Assembly: GCA_039619475.1 (NCBI GenBank)
Contig: CM077116.1
Location: forward strand, 169,587,363-169,651,362
Length of the DNA stretch: 64,000 bases
DNA from: Icerya purchasi
Lineage: Eukaryota > Arthropoda > Insecta > Hemiptera > Monophlebidae
Direction of reading: 5' to 3'
The position numbers were made by a program, and so were the translations under genes. The notes under the pieces were generated by a model that was given only the letters and a program-made list of their open reading frames with translations, had not been told where the DNA came from and did no database searches. Each line of letters begins with the position of its first letter. The stretch's first letter is position 1. Below, piece by piece: positions 13,401 through 24,179 of the stretch.

Positions 13401-16400
13401 AATGAATGAATGAATGAATGAATAAAAAGTATACTGAAGGAATATTGTTATAAACACTTAGTGGAGAGAAATAACGCATACCGAGCAAAACAAAGCTCTT
13501 ACTGATAATAGCAATAGACTTAAATTAAATATATATATCTGCATGAGAATACAGAGAAAAGTATAAATAAACCCTGTTCAGCTATAATCTAAACGTTTAT
13601 GTATAAATTAAGATTGGTTTTATACGTACGAATAATAATTGAGCATCTAAACAGATAAATGAGAGCTGAAGAAATAAAAGTAGTTGAATATTATGTTTAG
13701 AAAATAATATTGTTTGGCCAACTAGGGTGCGAGAAGCGAATGTTTAATCCTTTAATGCTTATATCGTTTATAATACCGCGATTGCAAAGTGTGCTGCGTG
13801 CAGTTCCCAATTTGTTGTACAAGTGCATATTGATTTTCCTTGGCACTTGCCGTAGAACTTGGCAGCTTGTTTATTGACAAGTTCAGACAAGTACGGGCGG
13901 CGGTTCAATATGTGGTGCATATCAGAAATTTTAGTGTGTAATGGAGCACTGAGGATAATTCGGAGGAGACATTTGTTCTGTACAGTTTGAAGTCGTTTAA
14001 TTGTTGATTTGCTTACGCTGCATCAAATAGAGCAGGCATAGAGGAAAATTAGTAAAATGAGGGCTCCGTATATTATTAACTTCTTTTCAATATTAAGTTT
14101 TGTTAAATGTATGCACTAATTTGTATAGACGAGCGTGAACAATTTTGTCACCGATATGGTTTATATGATTATTAAATGTTAATCATTTGTCTAAGATGAG
14201 CCCAAGATATTTTACTGCGGGTTTCCAATTTAATTCGATATTATTTATTCTAACAAAATGTGTTACTTGTGGCCTGCGTCTGGTTAACAGTATTATGGCT
14301 TCAGTTTTTAGGTGGTTGATTTTATTTTCCATTTTATATAGTATTTATATATTTTATTGTAGATAATCGTTAGTGTTTTTAATGGTATCGACTCTATATG
14401 CAAAACATAAATATTGATGTATCATCAGCATACAGACAAATTTTGACGTCTTGTATTCGTGGTAAATCGTTGATGTATAAGATGTAAAGAAGGAGGCCGA
14501 GGATGCTACTCTGTAGCACGCTGGCAGTCCGAGCTTTCGGATTGGAGTATATATTACTCAGCCTAACCGTGAAAGATCTAGAAGAGAGATAGGATTTTAT
14601 ATGAATTGTGAGGTATGTAGGGAAGCTGTAGCGCGACATTTTGTATACTATACCATTATGCCAAGTTGTGCCAAAAGCTTTTTCGAAGTCTAACAGAAGC
14701 AAACCAGTATATTTGTTTAGATTAAATTGGTCAGTTATATAATCAGTAAGACGAGCTAATTGCATGCTGGTAGACAGTTGGGATCTGAATCCGAGCGGCG
14801 TATCTTTTAGAATATTATGTTCGCCGGCTTGTAGAGACGTTGTAGGATGACTTTTTCGGCTATTTTACTTATATTAATAATTAGACCAATAGGACGTACG
14901 TTGTGTACAAAGGACGAGTCTTTTCCTGCTTTTGGGATAGGTACAATAATGGACTTTTTCCATACTGAAGGATAATGCCAGTAAGTAATATGTTCGTTTA
15001 GACTATAGTCTTCTTAGGCAAGTTTTTAATCATGATATTATGTATTAAATGTTTAACCGTGGAGGTTTTACATCTTAGATTTTTAATGTATGTATTTCAT
15101 CGGGTGAAGCAGGATGAATTTTTGAGGTCGATGGGGGCGTTTCTGTATAGTATTTCCGAACGGTGGTGTCAACCTTATTCTTGTGATGTACTGAAGTAAG
15201 AAATTTTGAGAATGGACAAGAGAATAGAGGTTAGCAAGAAGCTCTGCTTTATCTTTATCAGAATACGCAGTATGATTATTATGATGGAGAGGCGGAATGT
15301 TGGTTTGAGGACGAGTACGTTTTTTAGTGACATTCCAGAGACTGTTGTCTTTGATAGTTACCGATTTGAGTTTATTGTTCCAGTCGCTGTTGCGATATTC
15401 AAAGAGTTTGGATTTTACTAGACGAATGAGAGCATTATAGACGGCTTTATACCCGCCGATTTTATTTTTCTGATACTGTTTATGATAATTTTTAAATTTA
15501 ATTAGCATTTTTAAATGATTTAGTGGGAAAATACCACAAATACCACAATAGGTTAGTTTTTTTTTTTTCGGTATATACTGTTTCGACGATGTTAGAATGG
15601 TGTCAGGAAAATTATGAAGCCGTTTATTTGATCAGGGGTAGCAGAGCGCGTGTGAATTCGTAACGTACTGTTTATGTAATTTCCATATCGAGTATAGTCC
15701 ACATGCTTAAAATCGAAAATAAATTTTTCTGCGGTTAATTTCGATCTTATTTTTATTTTTCGGTGGGGAATATAATAAAACTCTGTAGGTCAAAATCGAT
15801 AAATTTACTGTAATTTTACTTTTGATAATATATATTCTAATGGAACTGTATGAATGGATTAGACGCGCATGATAGTTTTCACAAAACTTTTAAATTGTTA
15901 ATTAAAACAAATGAAAAGAGTTTAAGTGAAATTATGGTAAATAATTGTTGATATATAGTTTTTAGTACCGTAGAAGATCGTTTATTAATTAAAAAAAACA
16001 AAAAAAAAAAAAAAAAAAAAACAAACAAAAAACGATACTATACAGCGATAAGCCCAGTGGAAAGTGGGAACAGTTTTAAACAAAAAAATTAAGCATTAAA
16101 AACTTCTCTAAGAAATACATATTATTAATGAAAGAACATTATTTGAAACAAACAAATCAAATAAAAAAAAAAACAAATATTAAACTTTAAATTAATTATA
16201 CAAATAATATATTACTTTTTAAACTCAGCTTTCATTTTTGGCTAGTTATTAAAATATTCTTAAAGTCTATTTCAAAAAATGTTTACATTGTTTTATGACG
16301 TGTTTGACAGTTTTCTTTGTGACATATTATAGAAATAAGTATTGCTCACAATAATTGTTTTAGCCGAATAACGGAGTATGCGATTTAGTTTACACATTAT

Positions 16401-18969
16401 CGCTATAAAATTCTTTCCGAATTTTTTCCCCACAAGACAAGCATTTTGAGTAATATATTTTTTAACAACTTCTTCCTTTTGTTGACCAATATTTTACATT
16501 CTTCATTCTATTCAGTGAATCTTTTATTATTCAAAAATGTGTAAGCATGCCGCTACTTTCACAGAAGAAGGGCTAATTAAAAGTCGTTACGTAATTTACT
16601 TAGTAATATATATTTACACACACATACACTAAATATGGAAAGAAGTCGACTTGAGAAATAAAATAACGTTAGCACGCCACAGGCACTATAAATCATACGT
16701 AGTAAATTGATTAACATTTTATATCAAAAAAGGAACCAACCCTTATAAACATAGATTCCCTCGCCCTTATGATCTGAATGTTCTCTTCGCCAAATATGAA
16801 TAAATTCATTGGAGTAGAATAAATCCCATTCATCATCTGAAGAAAACAAAATCAGTCGAATTTTAGTAAACAGTTGATGGTGAAAATTTTAAAAATAAAA
16901 CTATATATAACAAACAATATACCAGTATCGTTTACACATCGAGTACATGAGCAATAGGAAGTTGAATCAGTAGCGTTGTATGATGAATTATCAGTTTTAA
17001 CCGGAGTATTTTCTTTTTTTTCGTACATTAATTTCTTCACGCGTTCAAGTTCATCATATAATCTGTTAAAATAATAAAATCGGGCAATTAATTGTTGTTG
17101 TTCAGATTAAATTCAAAAAGCAAGATTTTTATTAAACTATGTAAAATTTGATTATCTCGTAAATTATTATTGCAAAAAGCGAGTTATTTTTCAGTTGTAA
17201 TTGCATGCAACTTTTCATAAATGTCGCCAGCCGATGAGCCATAAGGGGGTGGAGGGGGGCGATAGAAATAGGATATGAGTTATAGGAAAAATAAAATGTA
17301 TAATTTGTAAAGGTTTAATATTTTATTGAAAAAAAAAAAATCTTAATTAAAACGTAATTTTCGTCGATTTCTGGCAAGTCTTCCAAATTGTCCATGATTA
17401 CGCGTCTATAAATACTCAAGGCCAGGCCATTGAAGCGATTATCTGACCAGGTCTTTATTCGCCTCAAGCTGCTAAAGGATCGTTCAACAGTACACATTAT
17501 GCACGGTAGAGCGATCAAAAATTTTAAAGCTTTACCTAATATTATTGAATCGCAAGAAGCGTGCGTATGCGTTTCAGATCTCATCGCGCGGGACGGGAAT
17601 TATAAATCGGACTATCTGTTTAAATTATTGAGTACTTGATTAAAAAGTTTCGAGGCTCCAGAGGAGCAACGGACCTCCCCTGCCCCCTTGACGACGCCCA
17701 CAGAACTATTACTAAAACATGCGAAATACAATAATGTACATATCCGAGCAGACCGGATACATGTTTGCAGCAATTTTGTAAAAAATGTATCCGAAGCGAG
17801 TAAGAGTTAGTTAAGCACCGCCAAACTGTAATCAAACCGCCAGTCCTCGCCAAACAAATGGAATGCTAATTTAAATACAATTGAATTTATCTACATTTTC
17901 AGCCACCATAGGATAATCATACAATATAGAAGAAATAAATAGTAAAAAATGCTGTATACAAAAGACATTAAAACACACAATATACAGAACACCAAATTCA
18001 ATATCAGAAGAGATAACTAGGTGCAGCGCAAACAGTATACAACTTACAGGAATGTTATAAATTATCTTAAATAAGGAGAGATCAACAATTGTATGGTAAG
18101 CATATAATTTAACGGCTGATCAAGTGAAATATAGAACTAGTCAATGAAAAGTTTTCCGTTAGAAAAAGTGTCTGCGTAATAAATACGGAACCAATAAAGT
18201 AACATTATTTGCAATCACTCAACCGGGTATTGCGAATTAATAAAAATCAAGTAAAATTGAACACGGTGACGGAGCTACTGTTTTGTAATTGTAAAATTTT
18301 AATATTTTATATTAACTATTAGATTCACAAAAACGAAAAAAAACCTTCTATAGTTAGTTTATTGGTAATTATAACTCACAATTTATTTAAAATCAAAATA
18401 ATTTTTAACGAAAAAAAAAAATCAACATTTTTCAACAGTTATATTATTAAAATAAAACAAATACATTAAACGTAAAGAACAATATACCTTAGTAATTCAT
18501 CGTCCGATATTCTTCGATTATCCCAGCTGAATAAGCCGGTAAAGCACAAACTGTATCCAATACATTTTCTCCTCATCGATATAGAATGCTTTAATTGTTG
18601 AATTAAAATGAATATTCTACTCTGACCCCACCATTTTACATATAGAGAAAATATTTGTTGACCTCTTCGTATTCTGTGAGCTAATACAAATTCGCACTGC
18701 TCTGAACAGGCTTTCACTACATTTATTGTTTGTTCTTTAAAATAACATGATACTTTCGATAATCCGTATTTTAAAAATAAGAATTTATAATCAGTAAGAC
18801 TTAATTTCATTCGCTTTAATCTGCTCATTTTAAATAACTTATCTGTTTTACTGCGCAAAGGAAGACAGTAGGCATTTCTTTGCAAAAACACCGACACAGG
18901 GTTATGGTTATTAAGTATTACAGACTGATTTAAAAAAAACATTTTATCATTAATTTTACATAAATACAC
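10192..18969 (-). CDS. STARD7: StAR-related lipid transfer protein 7 (STARD7), whole gene
   Basis: The gene encodes a START-domain carrier that, in the known family, moves phosphatidylcholine to mitochondria. Joining 18969-18488, 17062-16923, 16836-16741, 12909-12749, 12329-12147, 11508-11424 and 10433-10192 gives one open frame of 463 codons including the stop; every junction has GT/AG ends and matching phase. The N-terminal part has SEQCEFVLAHRIRRGQQI and GLFSWDNRRISDDEL, like vertebrate STARD7 before the START domain. The START domain runs from about W211 to residue 400, with VYGHFDDVTAEDFF, DYRKEWDTN, NRDYVCNRRY, SHMVIKPKDDF, FDNPG and SGMPEYL-like (TGMPEYL) blocks. The tail is acidic and Ser-rich. 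Start choice is uncertain: the first ATG adds residues beyond the human length (about 370), and an internal Met near residue 48 is possible. Confidence 0.93.
11424..11508 (-). CDS. STARD7: STARD7 exon 6 (START domain)
   Basis: The exon codes PGIEFSITYFDNPGVSLPSY and VTSWYTVT, equivalent to the LLTYSDNP and RYCVSWMV blocks of the family. The acceptor is CTTTTTCAG and the donor is ACGG then GTAAGT, leaving one base that completes the Gly of GMPEYL. Confidence 0.93.
12147..12329 (-). CDS. STARD7: STARD7 exon 5 (START domain)
   Basis: This 61-codon, phase 0-to-0 exon codes NRDYVCNRRYKIDNRKNV, DHPEFPEKSSLYRVREYW and SHMVIKPKDDFKK. These match the RDYVYVRRY and MVIRP blocks of STARD7. The acceptor is TTTTATACAG and the donor is AAG then GTAATT. 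Confidence 0.93.
12749..12909 (-). CDS. STARD7: STARD7 exon 4 (START domain)
   Basis: The exon codes VYGHFDDVTAEDFFRVQ, DYRKEWDTNSVRL and DILYWEFQFP, all characteristic of STARD7/PCTP-type START domains. The acceptor is TTTTTTAG and the donor is CCG then GTGTGT, phase 0. It sits next to a 27-base homopolymer (T on the plus strand, 12947-12973), about 37 bases upstream of its splice acceptor in gene orientation. Confidence 0.93.
12947..12973. repeat. 27-base poly(T) tract in STARD7 intron 3
   Basis: A run of 27 T on the plus strand (A in gene orientation). It may be the tail of an unrecognised retroposon or a simple homopolymer. Confidence 0.85.
13398..13424. repeat. (GAAT)n microsatellite
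   Basis: About six and a half perfect copies of a GAAT tetranucleotide in STARD7 intron 3. Confidence 0.9.
13700..15530 (-). mobile_element. jockey-like LINE in STARD7 intron 3, decayed
   Basis: On the minus strand, 15083-15508 reads like the link between endonuclease and reverse transcriptase (YKAVYNALIRLVKSKLFEYR, RNSDWNNKL, DKDKAELLANLY). 14394-14765 is reverse transcriptase with LLLLDFEKAFGTTWHNGI, SILGLLLYILYINDLP and the catalytic box LYADDTSIF. 13740-14390 continues with NHLKTEAIILL and VKYLGLILD, then a frame-broken C-terminal part. The element is in the same orientation as the host gene. Ends and target duplication were not resolved. Confidence 0.85.
16741..16836 (-). CDS. STARD7: STARD7 exon 3 (start of START domain)
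   Basis: The exon codes DDEWDLFYSNEFIHIWRRE and ends IYVYK, aligning with the WEMV...FKLWRR start of the human START domain. The acceptor is TTTTCTTCAG. The donor reads GGTTGGTT, a weak consensus, but the phase (one base G joined to TC to make Val) gives VYGH in the next exon exactly as the family requires. Confidence 0.85.
16923..17062 (-). CDS. STARD7: STARD7 exon 2 (linker)
   Basis: The acceptor TTTTAACAG precedes 17062 and the donor GGTATATT follows 16923. It codes LYDELERVKKLMYEKKE and a Ser/Thr-rich, Cys-containing linker ending NDT. It enters completing an Arg codon and leaves with one base, matching its neighbours. Position and coiled-coil-like start correspond to the linker before START in STARD7. 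Confidence 0.85.
17216..17704 (-). mobile_element. hAT deletion derivative, copy A, in STARD7 intron 1
   Basis: The element starts near CATAAATGTCGCCAGCCGATGAG and ends near GACGACGCCCACA, the same ends as copies B (31259) and C (34369). Flanks CAACTTTT and GAACTATT agree at 6 of 8 bases, an eroded target duplication. On the minus strand it keeps the C-terminal end of a hAT transposase at 17315-17584: LPCIMCTVERSFSSLRRIKT, then NGLALSIYRRVIMDN. The rest of the transposase is deleted. Boundaries are approximate. Confidence 0.8.
18488..18969 (-). CDS. STARD7: STARD7 exon 1 (N-terminus, mitochondrial targeting region)
   Basis: This exon runs from the outermost ATG at 18969 to a donor at 18488 (CTAAG then GTATAT), leaving phase 2; AG joined to A of the next exon makes Arg. 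It is rich in Lys/Arg and poor in acidic residues up to about residue 90, which fits a mitochondrial presequence. It then has the family block EFVLAHRIRRGQQI and ends in SWDNRRISDDELL. An untranslated exon further upstream cannot be excluded. Confidence 0.85.
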
Positions 18970-19634
18970 CTATATTCATATGTGTAAATTTAAACTTCAC
19001 GCCGGTGCATAAAAAAATCTAAAATTAGTTACAATAGAATCTAAATTTAACGTAGAAGCGCTTTTAAACTTTACGCAACTAAATGAAACAATTTGACTTT
19101 GAAGCGATCCCACTGATCAGTTAGATTAATACGACAATACACACCAATAAGACATATATCTCAAATTTATTTTGAAAATTATTCAGTTGTTAATTATAAC
19201 ATGAAAAAGATCTAATTAAAGGACAATTTTTAAGTTTTGTTAAAGTTTTTAACTCTTAATATCTAGAAAATGTATAGTATATTTTTAATTAAAATAAATG
19301 TAAAAAAAAATGTTTACATTTACTTTTTTTATTGTTATTATATTTAATGAGGTTATTTCGATTTGAAATTAAAATTTCGTTTTTCCCAGATTATATAAAA
19401 TAGATAAATATGTGTAAAAATCAAATTCATTCTATATGACAGTCAGGATCGAAGTTGCTCATGCTAGTTTAGATTGAAGGCGATGTTAATTCCTATAATC
19501 GTCTAAAACCCTCGAAGTAGGACAATAACTTAAAATATATCGCAAGTGCTCATGAATTTGGCGAGCGTCTACAGCACAATACTTTTAATTAATTCAAATT
19601 GCGTCACATGGCTTTCTTCATTAAGTAGAGATGA

Positions 19635-19642
19635 TGACGTCA
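19635..19642. promoter_or_regulatory. CRE/ATF-type palindrome TGACGTCA
   Basis: A perfect 8-base CREB/ATF consensus about 670 bases upstream of the STARD7 ATG. Function is inferred from the motif only. Confidence 0.4.
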
Positions 19643-20536
19643 TATTTACTTCATGAAATACGAGTTTACATTCAAAATATTCTATTTTAATACTTTATAT
19701 TTTGAAATAACTATTTAAATAATAATAATAAATAGTAAACCCGCAACTCCCTGAAATAAACCAGCTGATCAAAAAATTTATCTAAAAATCAACACAATAT
19801 CTAATGGAATTCAATCAAAAAGTCTATGAAATTATTAACGGTTGAATATAATTGTGAATTGCAAAATGTTTAATAATATATGTAGCATAAAATTGTATAC
19901 AAGCTATTCCGAATTTTCAGCATGCACTGATCTAAGTTTGTATTAAATTTTTTTTATAATCAAAATCCTTTCTGCGTAAATTACAATCCATTTCTCAACA
20001 GATTCAACTTCTTAGAAATGTTCAATAGGCCAATATTTTTGTACATTCTAAAATATATAATCACAGAATTCATAGCGTTATTCCTAAAAAAAAACAAAAC
20101 AAATGACTTGAATCTAGTGAAATCGTTAAATCAACAATGTCAACAAAGTAAATTTAATTATTGACAAATACTAAAATTTCATTTCACTTACAACGTTTTA
20201 ACTTATTTAAGCTTACATCTGTGAATATTATAAACAATTATATCCAACTACTTTATTATTAATAATCGCAATTTTAACAATATTTACAAAAAATTTTGCA
20301 CCAGTTACAATAAACCTTCTTTTTTTACTGCATCCTGTTTCAAAATAATGTTAACTCTTTCTTCCTTAACGTAAAATAGAAATTACAGCACAAATTCATT
20401 AGATAATATACGATGAAAAATCACTGAAAGTACTCTAAAATCGTAATACTTGAAACCTGTAAAAAATTTTGCGAAAATAACTCGTGCTCAATGATTGTTA
20501 TACTATTTTGTTTATTTTACAATGACGATCAGTAGA

Positions 20537-20663
20537 TGACGTCACAGAATGCAGATAGTAAAACTTTTGGTAATGACGTCGGATCTGAGTTTAGTCGCTC
20601 GACTACTAAATTACATGCCTTTTACACGTTAAACTTGTACTACACTGAGTAAACATGACGTCA
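20537..20663. promoter_or_regulatory. cluster of three CRE/ATF-type sites
   Basis: TGACGTCA occurs at 20537-20544 and 20656-20663, with TGACGTCG at 20574-20581, all within 127 bases. They lie 1.6-1.7 kb upstream of STARD7 and just outside the Tc1/mariner element, whose inverted repeats carry the same octamer. Either a regulatory cluster or older transposon-derived sequence. Confidence 0.45.
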
Positions 20664-20824
20664 TCATCTGTGTTTATCGAAGTTAAGCCGTGTGCGGTGT
20701 GAGGCACACTGAGGGAATTAAAAGTATGGGGCTGTAGACGCTTGTGTGAATTTGCGGGAGGGCGATGCTTTTTCCTGGACACGTGATCACATCTTATTTT
20801 GAAAAATCGCGTTATTCTAATATA

Positions 20825-21816
20825 CAGGGTAATTATAATTAAAGTTCAAGTTTCAAAACGCTATAAAAAAAGAACCACTGATCGGAATGACGTCAAATTT
20901 GAACGGAATATTATTAAAGAAGGGTGAAAGCGGATGGCACAAGAAGAAAAATAGTTATATATTTTTTTTTTTTTTTACTAATTGCACTACCAGTACTACT
21001 TCCTTATGCAAAGGTCACTGTGTGGTGTGGGTTTACGGCTCATTTATCATAGTGCCATATTTTTTCGTGGAGACTGACGCTTTCAGTCCTGTTATCTGTG
21101 TATTGTCACGGGTAAGCGCTATGAGTGCCTTTTGCGCAACCATGTCATTCCAACTCTTCAACAGCGTGGATGTGATCATTTTTATGCAAGATGGCGGTCC
21201 TCCTCACAGTGCGAATCCAGCGAAGCAGCTGCTGAAGCGGCATTTCGGAAGTGCTAGAATTATCAGCCGTCATTTCCCTACAGCTTGGCCGTCCCGATCA
21301 CCTGATCTTAATCTGTGTGACTTCTGGCTGTGGGGCTATCTGTTGTGTTCAGTGTTCCGATTGCAAACTTAGCTGAACTGAAGGCACACATTGCGCAAAC
21401 ACATTCTGAACGTGATCCCGGAGACATTTCGATCAGCTGTGGAACATGCTGTTTCTCGATTTCAACTAATTGCAGAAAGCGGTATACAGCATATTGAACA
21501 TGTTTTGGGCTGGTCTCGCGAAATTTAAAAATCGAATCGATTGATGCTTTTTATGCGGTTTTTGGCCTCAGGACAATTATAAACCGATTTTTCCCATCCG
21601 ATGTAATATGACCTTCATACCTGTACAGCCATGCACACCGAACAGTACAGTTAGTTTAACGTTTAACTTACAACTTAGCCGTTGTTTTACGATTCATTTG
21701 CCGTTTGTAGTCGAATCCTTTTAAATTATGATGCTTACGGCACAATGACGTCATTCTGATGAGTGATTCTTTTTTTATAGCATTTTGAAACTTGAACTTT
21801 AATTATATTCACCTTG
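20825..21816 (+). mobile_element. Tc1/mariner-superfamily element, internally shortened
   Basis: The 992-bp element is flanked by TA (20823-20824 and 21817-21818) and has inverted repeats of about 70 bp beginning CAGGGTAATTATAATTAAAG on the left and CAAGGTGAATATAATTAAAG on the right. Inside on the plus strand is the C-terminal half of a DDE transposase: FMQDGGPPHSANPAKQLLKR, GSARIISRHFPTAWPSRSPD, LNLCDFWLWGYL. A frameshift near 21360 is followed by LAELKAHIAQ, HAVSRFQLIAESGIQHIEHV and WSREI, with a stop near 21528. The N-terminal DNA-binding part and first Asp are missing, so it is not autonomous. Confidence 0.9.
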
Positions 21817-21818
21817 TA

Positions 21819-22559
21819 CTAGTGACGTTATTTTAATTAAAGTATTCAATCTTCAATCCACAGTTTTTATTCTGCGTTAGTTTTTTTCTTTGTTTGTTTA
21901 GAAATGGATGTTAATAATTTTTTCGAAGAAGCGAAAAATATATGTTGCAGTGGGCATAAATTTCAATTATTTTTGACGAGGAATATCGAATGTTTTTCAA
22001 TATTACAAAAGAAACTGATGGAGACTAGATGTTTTTATTGAAAATTAAAATTAATATCAGGACAATAGATTAGGTCTGTATATTTGTAATGGTCATCAAC
22101 GGTTTGTGTGTTAACTGAAATACGAGATGTAATTTTGTGTTTTAAATGTTCAATTTAACATGTAAACACACCAATACATAAGTGTCATTAGCAGTAATAA
22201 TATGAAGGGGTTCTTATTTAGACCTATATTTAACGTCTTCCATAAAAATTCAATAAACTTCCAACTACAAGGGATTTTCAAGTTAACATTTAAATCACCT
22301 TTGAGAATGGTTCGAATGAAATGATACCCATTTTCACAAATGACTATTAATCAGAAAAATCTTGTCGTCTTTTCATTCCCGTTTAAAAGGAAGAGTTACA
22401 TATAATGTATTCTCGTTGCTTTTGATTAGCGGATTTAATGTTCAAGAACTCCAATACTGGTGGTTCGACAATGGAACCAAATTATGGTTTATGTTTCGAT
22501 ATGTTGTAGTGATTCGCCTTTATGTTGATATTGATTTAGCCAAATTTCGATTTTACTGT
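21819..22559. other. unassigned AT-rich stretch
   Basis: No recognisable gene or repeat end. The ORF at 22362-22571 has no family signature. Confidence 0.4.
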
Positions 22560-22574
22560 GCTCAAGCATGACAA

Positions 22575-24125
22575 GTTATCAGACAAAGTAAAAGGGAAAG
22601 CTGGGAGAAATTTATCTCCGAAACCAATTCTAAATCCGATTCTTCTGAAATTTGGCGGAAAATTAATATCTTAAACAGAGTCAAAAAACCTCCCTCAACA
22701 ATCACATTACAAAATTCATCAGCTCTTAGCCAAAATCCTGCTGAAGTCGTAAATATCTTTGGAAATTTTTTTGCTGGGATCTCCGCTAATAGCAATTACT
22801 GTGAAGAATTCCAAACCTATAAAGCTAAAGAAGAACACGAGTATTTAAAAATGGGGTCTGATAACCATGTTCAACCAGCCATTCACAGAACAAGAACTGA
22901 ATAATGTTATTAATAAACTAACCAACACTGCTTCAGGATCAGACCTAATCTCTCCTTTATTTCTCAAACATCTACCTCCTGGCTTGAAAAAGCTATTACT
23001 GAATATCTTCAACAAAACCTGGACAGAGAATTATTTCCCAAGTTTATAAAGAACAGCGATTGTTATCCCTGCCCTGAATCCAGGCAAGGATCGCGTAAAT
23101 CCATCGTCATACAGGCCCATCTCACTTACTTGTAGCGCATGTAAGCTGTAATGTGTATATTACACACTGTATATATATATGTATATATTAAAAAAAAAAA
23201 AAATCAAAAAATAAAGAAATAAATAGTATAAAAATTAAATATATAAGAAGTGCTAGTATAAATGAGTATTTGTGCGTGTGTGATTCAGTAGTCGGCCGGG
23301 GGTAATATGAGTGCGAAGGCATAATGATACGTTACAGGGTGACGTAACGAAAACCGCCGGCAGTGCTGAAGGCTGGACGAAAGAATTAGTCTGAATTTTA
23401 GTCTGATTTCGGAGCTCAATGGAGCGGAAAATGAATTTTGATTCGTCAGTTGACCCCTGTGTCCTGTGACATGGAGCTAGGCCAATTGGGTACATTCGAG
23501 TGGACACCGTCGCAATGATTTTGAGATTCCTTTTTATTAACTATTGGCGAAGTACGGTTTATCTATTAGAAAACGAGAGAAATGCTGAAACTAATCGAGA
23601 TCGCACCGCGGCGCAACGGACCGCCGTCATCGTGGAGACCACATTGCCCGGCCGATTCGAGTTATGTACCAATTTTATATATATATTTTTTAATTTGCTA
23701 TGTACCGATTTTTGTGTATATCCGTTGAAGTTCCTTGGTTACAGATGGGTTATTTTAATTACTTTTGTGCATTTTCTACGTTCAACCGCCTAAGTAAGAT
23801 TTCTGTAAGGACTTGAAATTAAAAATTTAAATCATAATTTCTGTTTTTGAACATAGGTAATAATTATAATAATAACACTCATTAAATTTAATATTTTACT
23901 TCGACGGAACTAAATTCGCGGTGGCATCCCTGAATAAAATTAACATCAATAAAGAATAACCTTTCAAAGTTAATGGAAAAACTTCTGTCCAGCCGGCTAC
24001 TATGGTATCTAGAAACATATGACTTCATTCCCGATAGTCAATCTGATTTCCGAAAATACAGAAACACTCTCGCTCACCTGTGTAGTCTGCAACAAGAAAT
24101 ATTCAAATCAAAATACCTATATTGA
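22575..24125 (+). mobile_element. jockey-like LINE, split by about 0.8 kb of foreign sequence
   Basis: Upstream reading SWEKFISETNSKSDSSEIWR, then after a frameshift FTEQELNNVINKLTNTASGS, then TAIVIPALNPGKDRVNPSSY and RPISLTCSACK, ends near 23142. The next expected reverse transcriptase block, LMEKLLSSRLLWYLETYDFI, PDSQSDFRKYRNTLAHL, is found only at about 23960-24115 in the same orientation. So the two pieces are one element with an insertion between. After 24125 the match stops. Confidence 0.82.
23143..23958. other. sequence inserted inside the LINE, origin unknown
   Basis: About 815 bases separate contiguous reverse transcriptase blocks. It begins with an AT-rich segment and a poly(A) run (about 23190-23203). 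It holds short ORFs on both strands (23253-23507 minus, 23500-23793 plus) with no domain I recognise. No clear inverted repeats or target duplication were found by eye. Confidence 0.5.
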
Positions 24126-24179
24126 GAAAATTATACATAATCATTACAAAGAAAAATAATTATTTATAAATAAAATTTC

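Larger units (their letters stand above)
18970..20820. promoter_or_regulatory. 5' flank of STARD7
   Basis: AT-rich DNA upstream of the first STARD7 codon with no ORF of interest. It contains four perfect or near-perfect TGACGTCA palindromes, listed separately. I could not place the transcription start. Confidence 0.45.
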
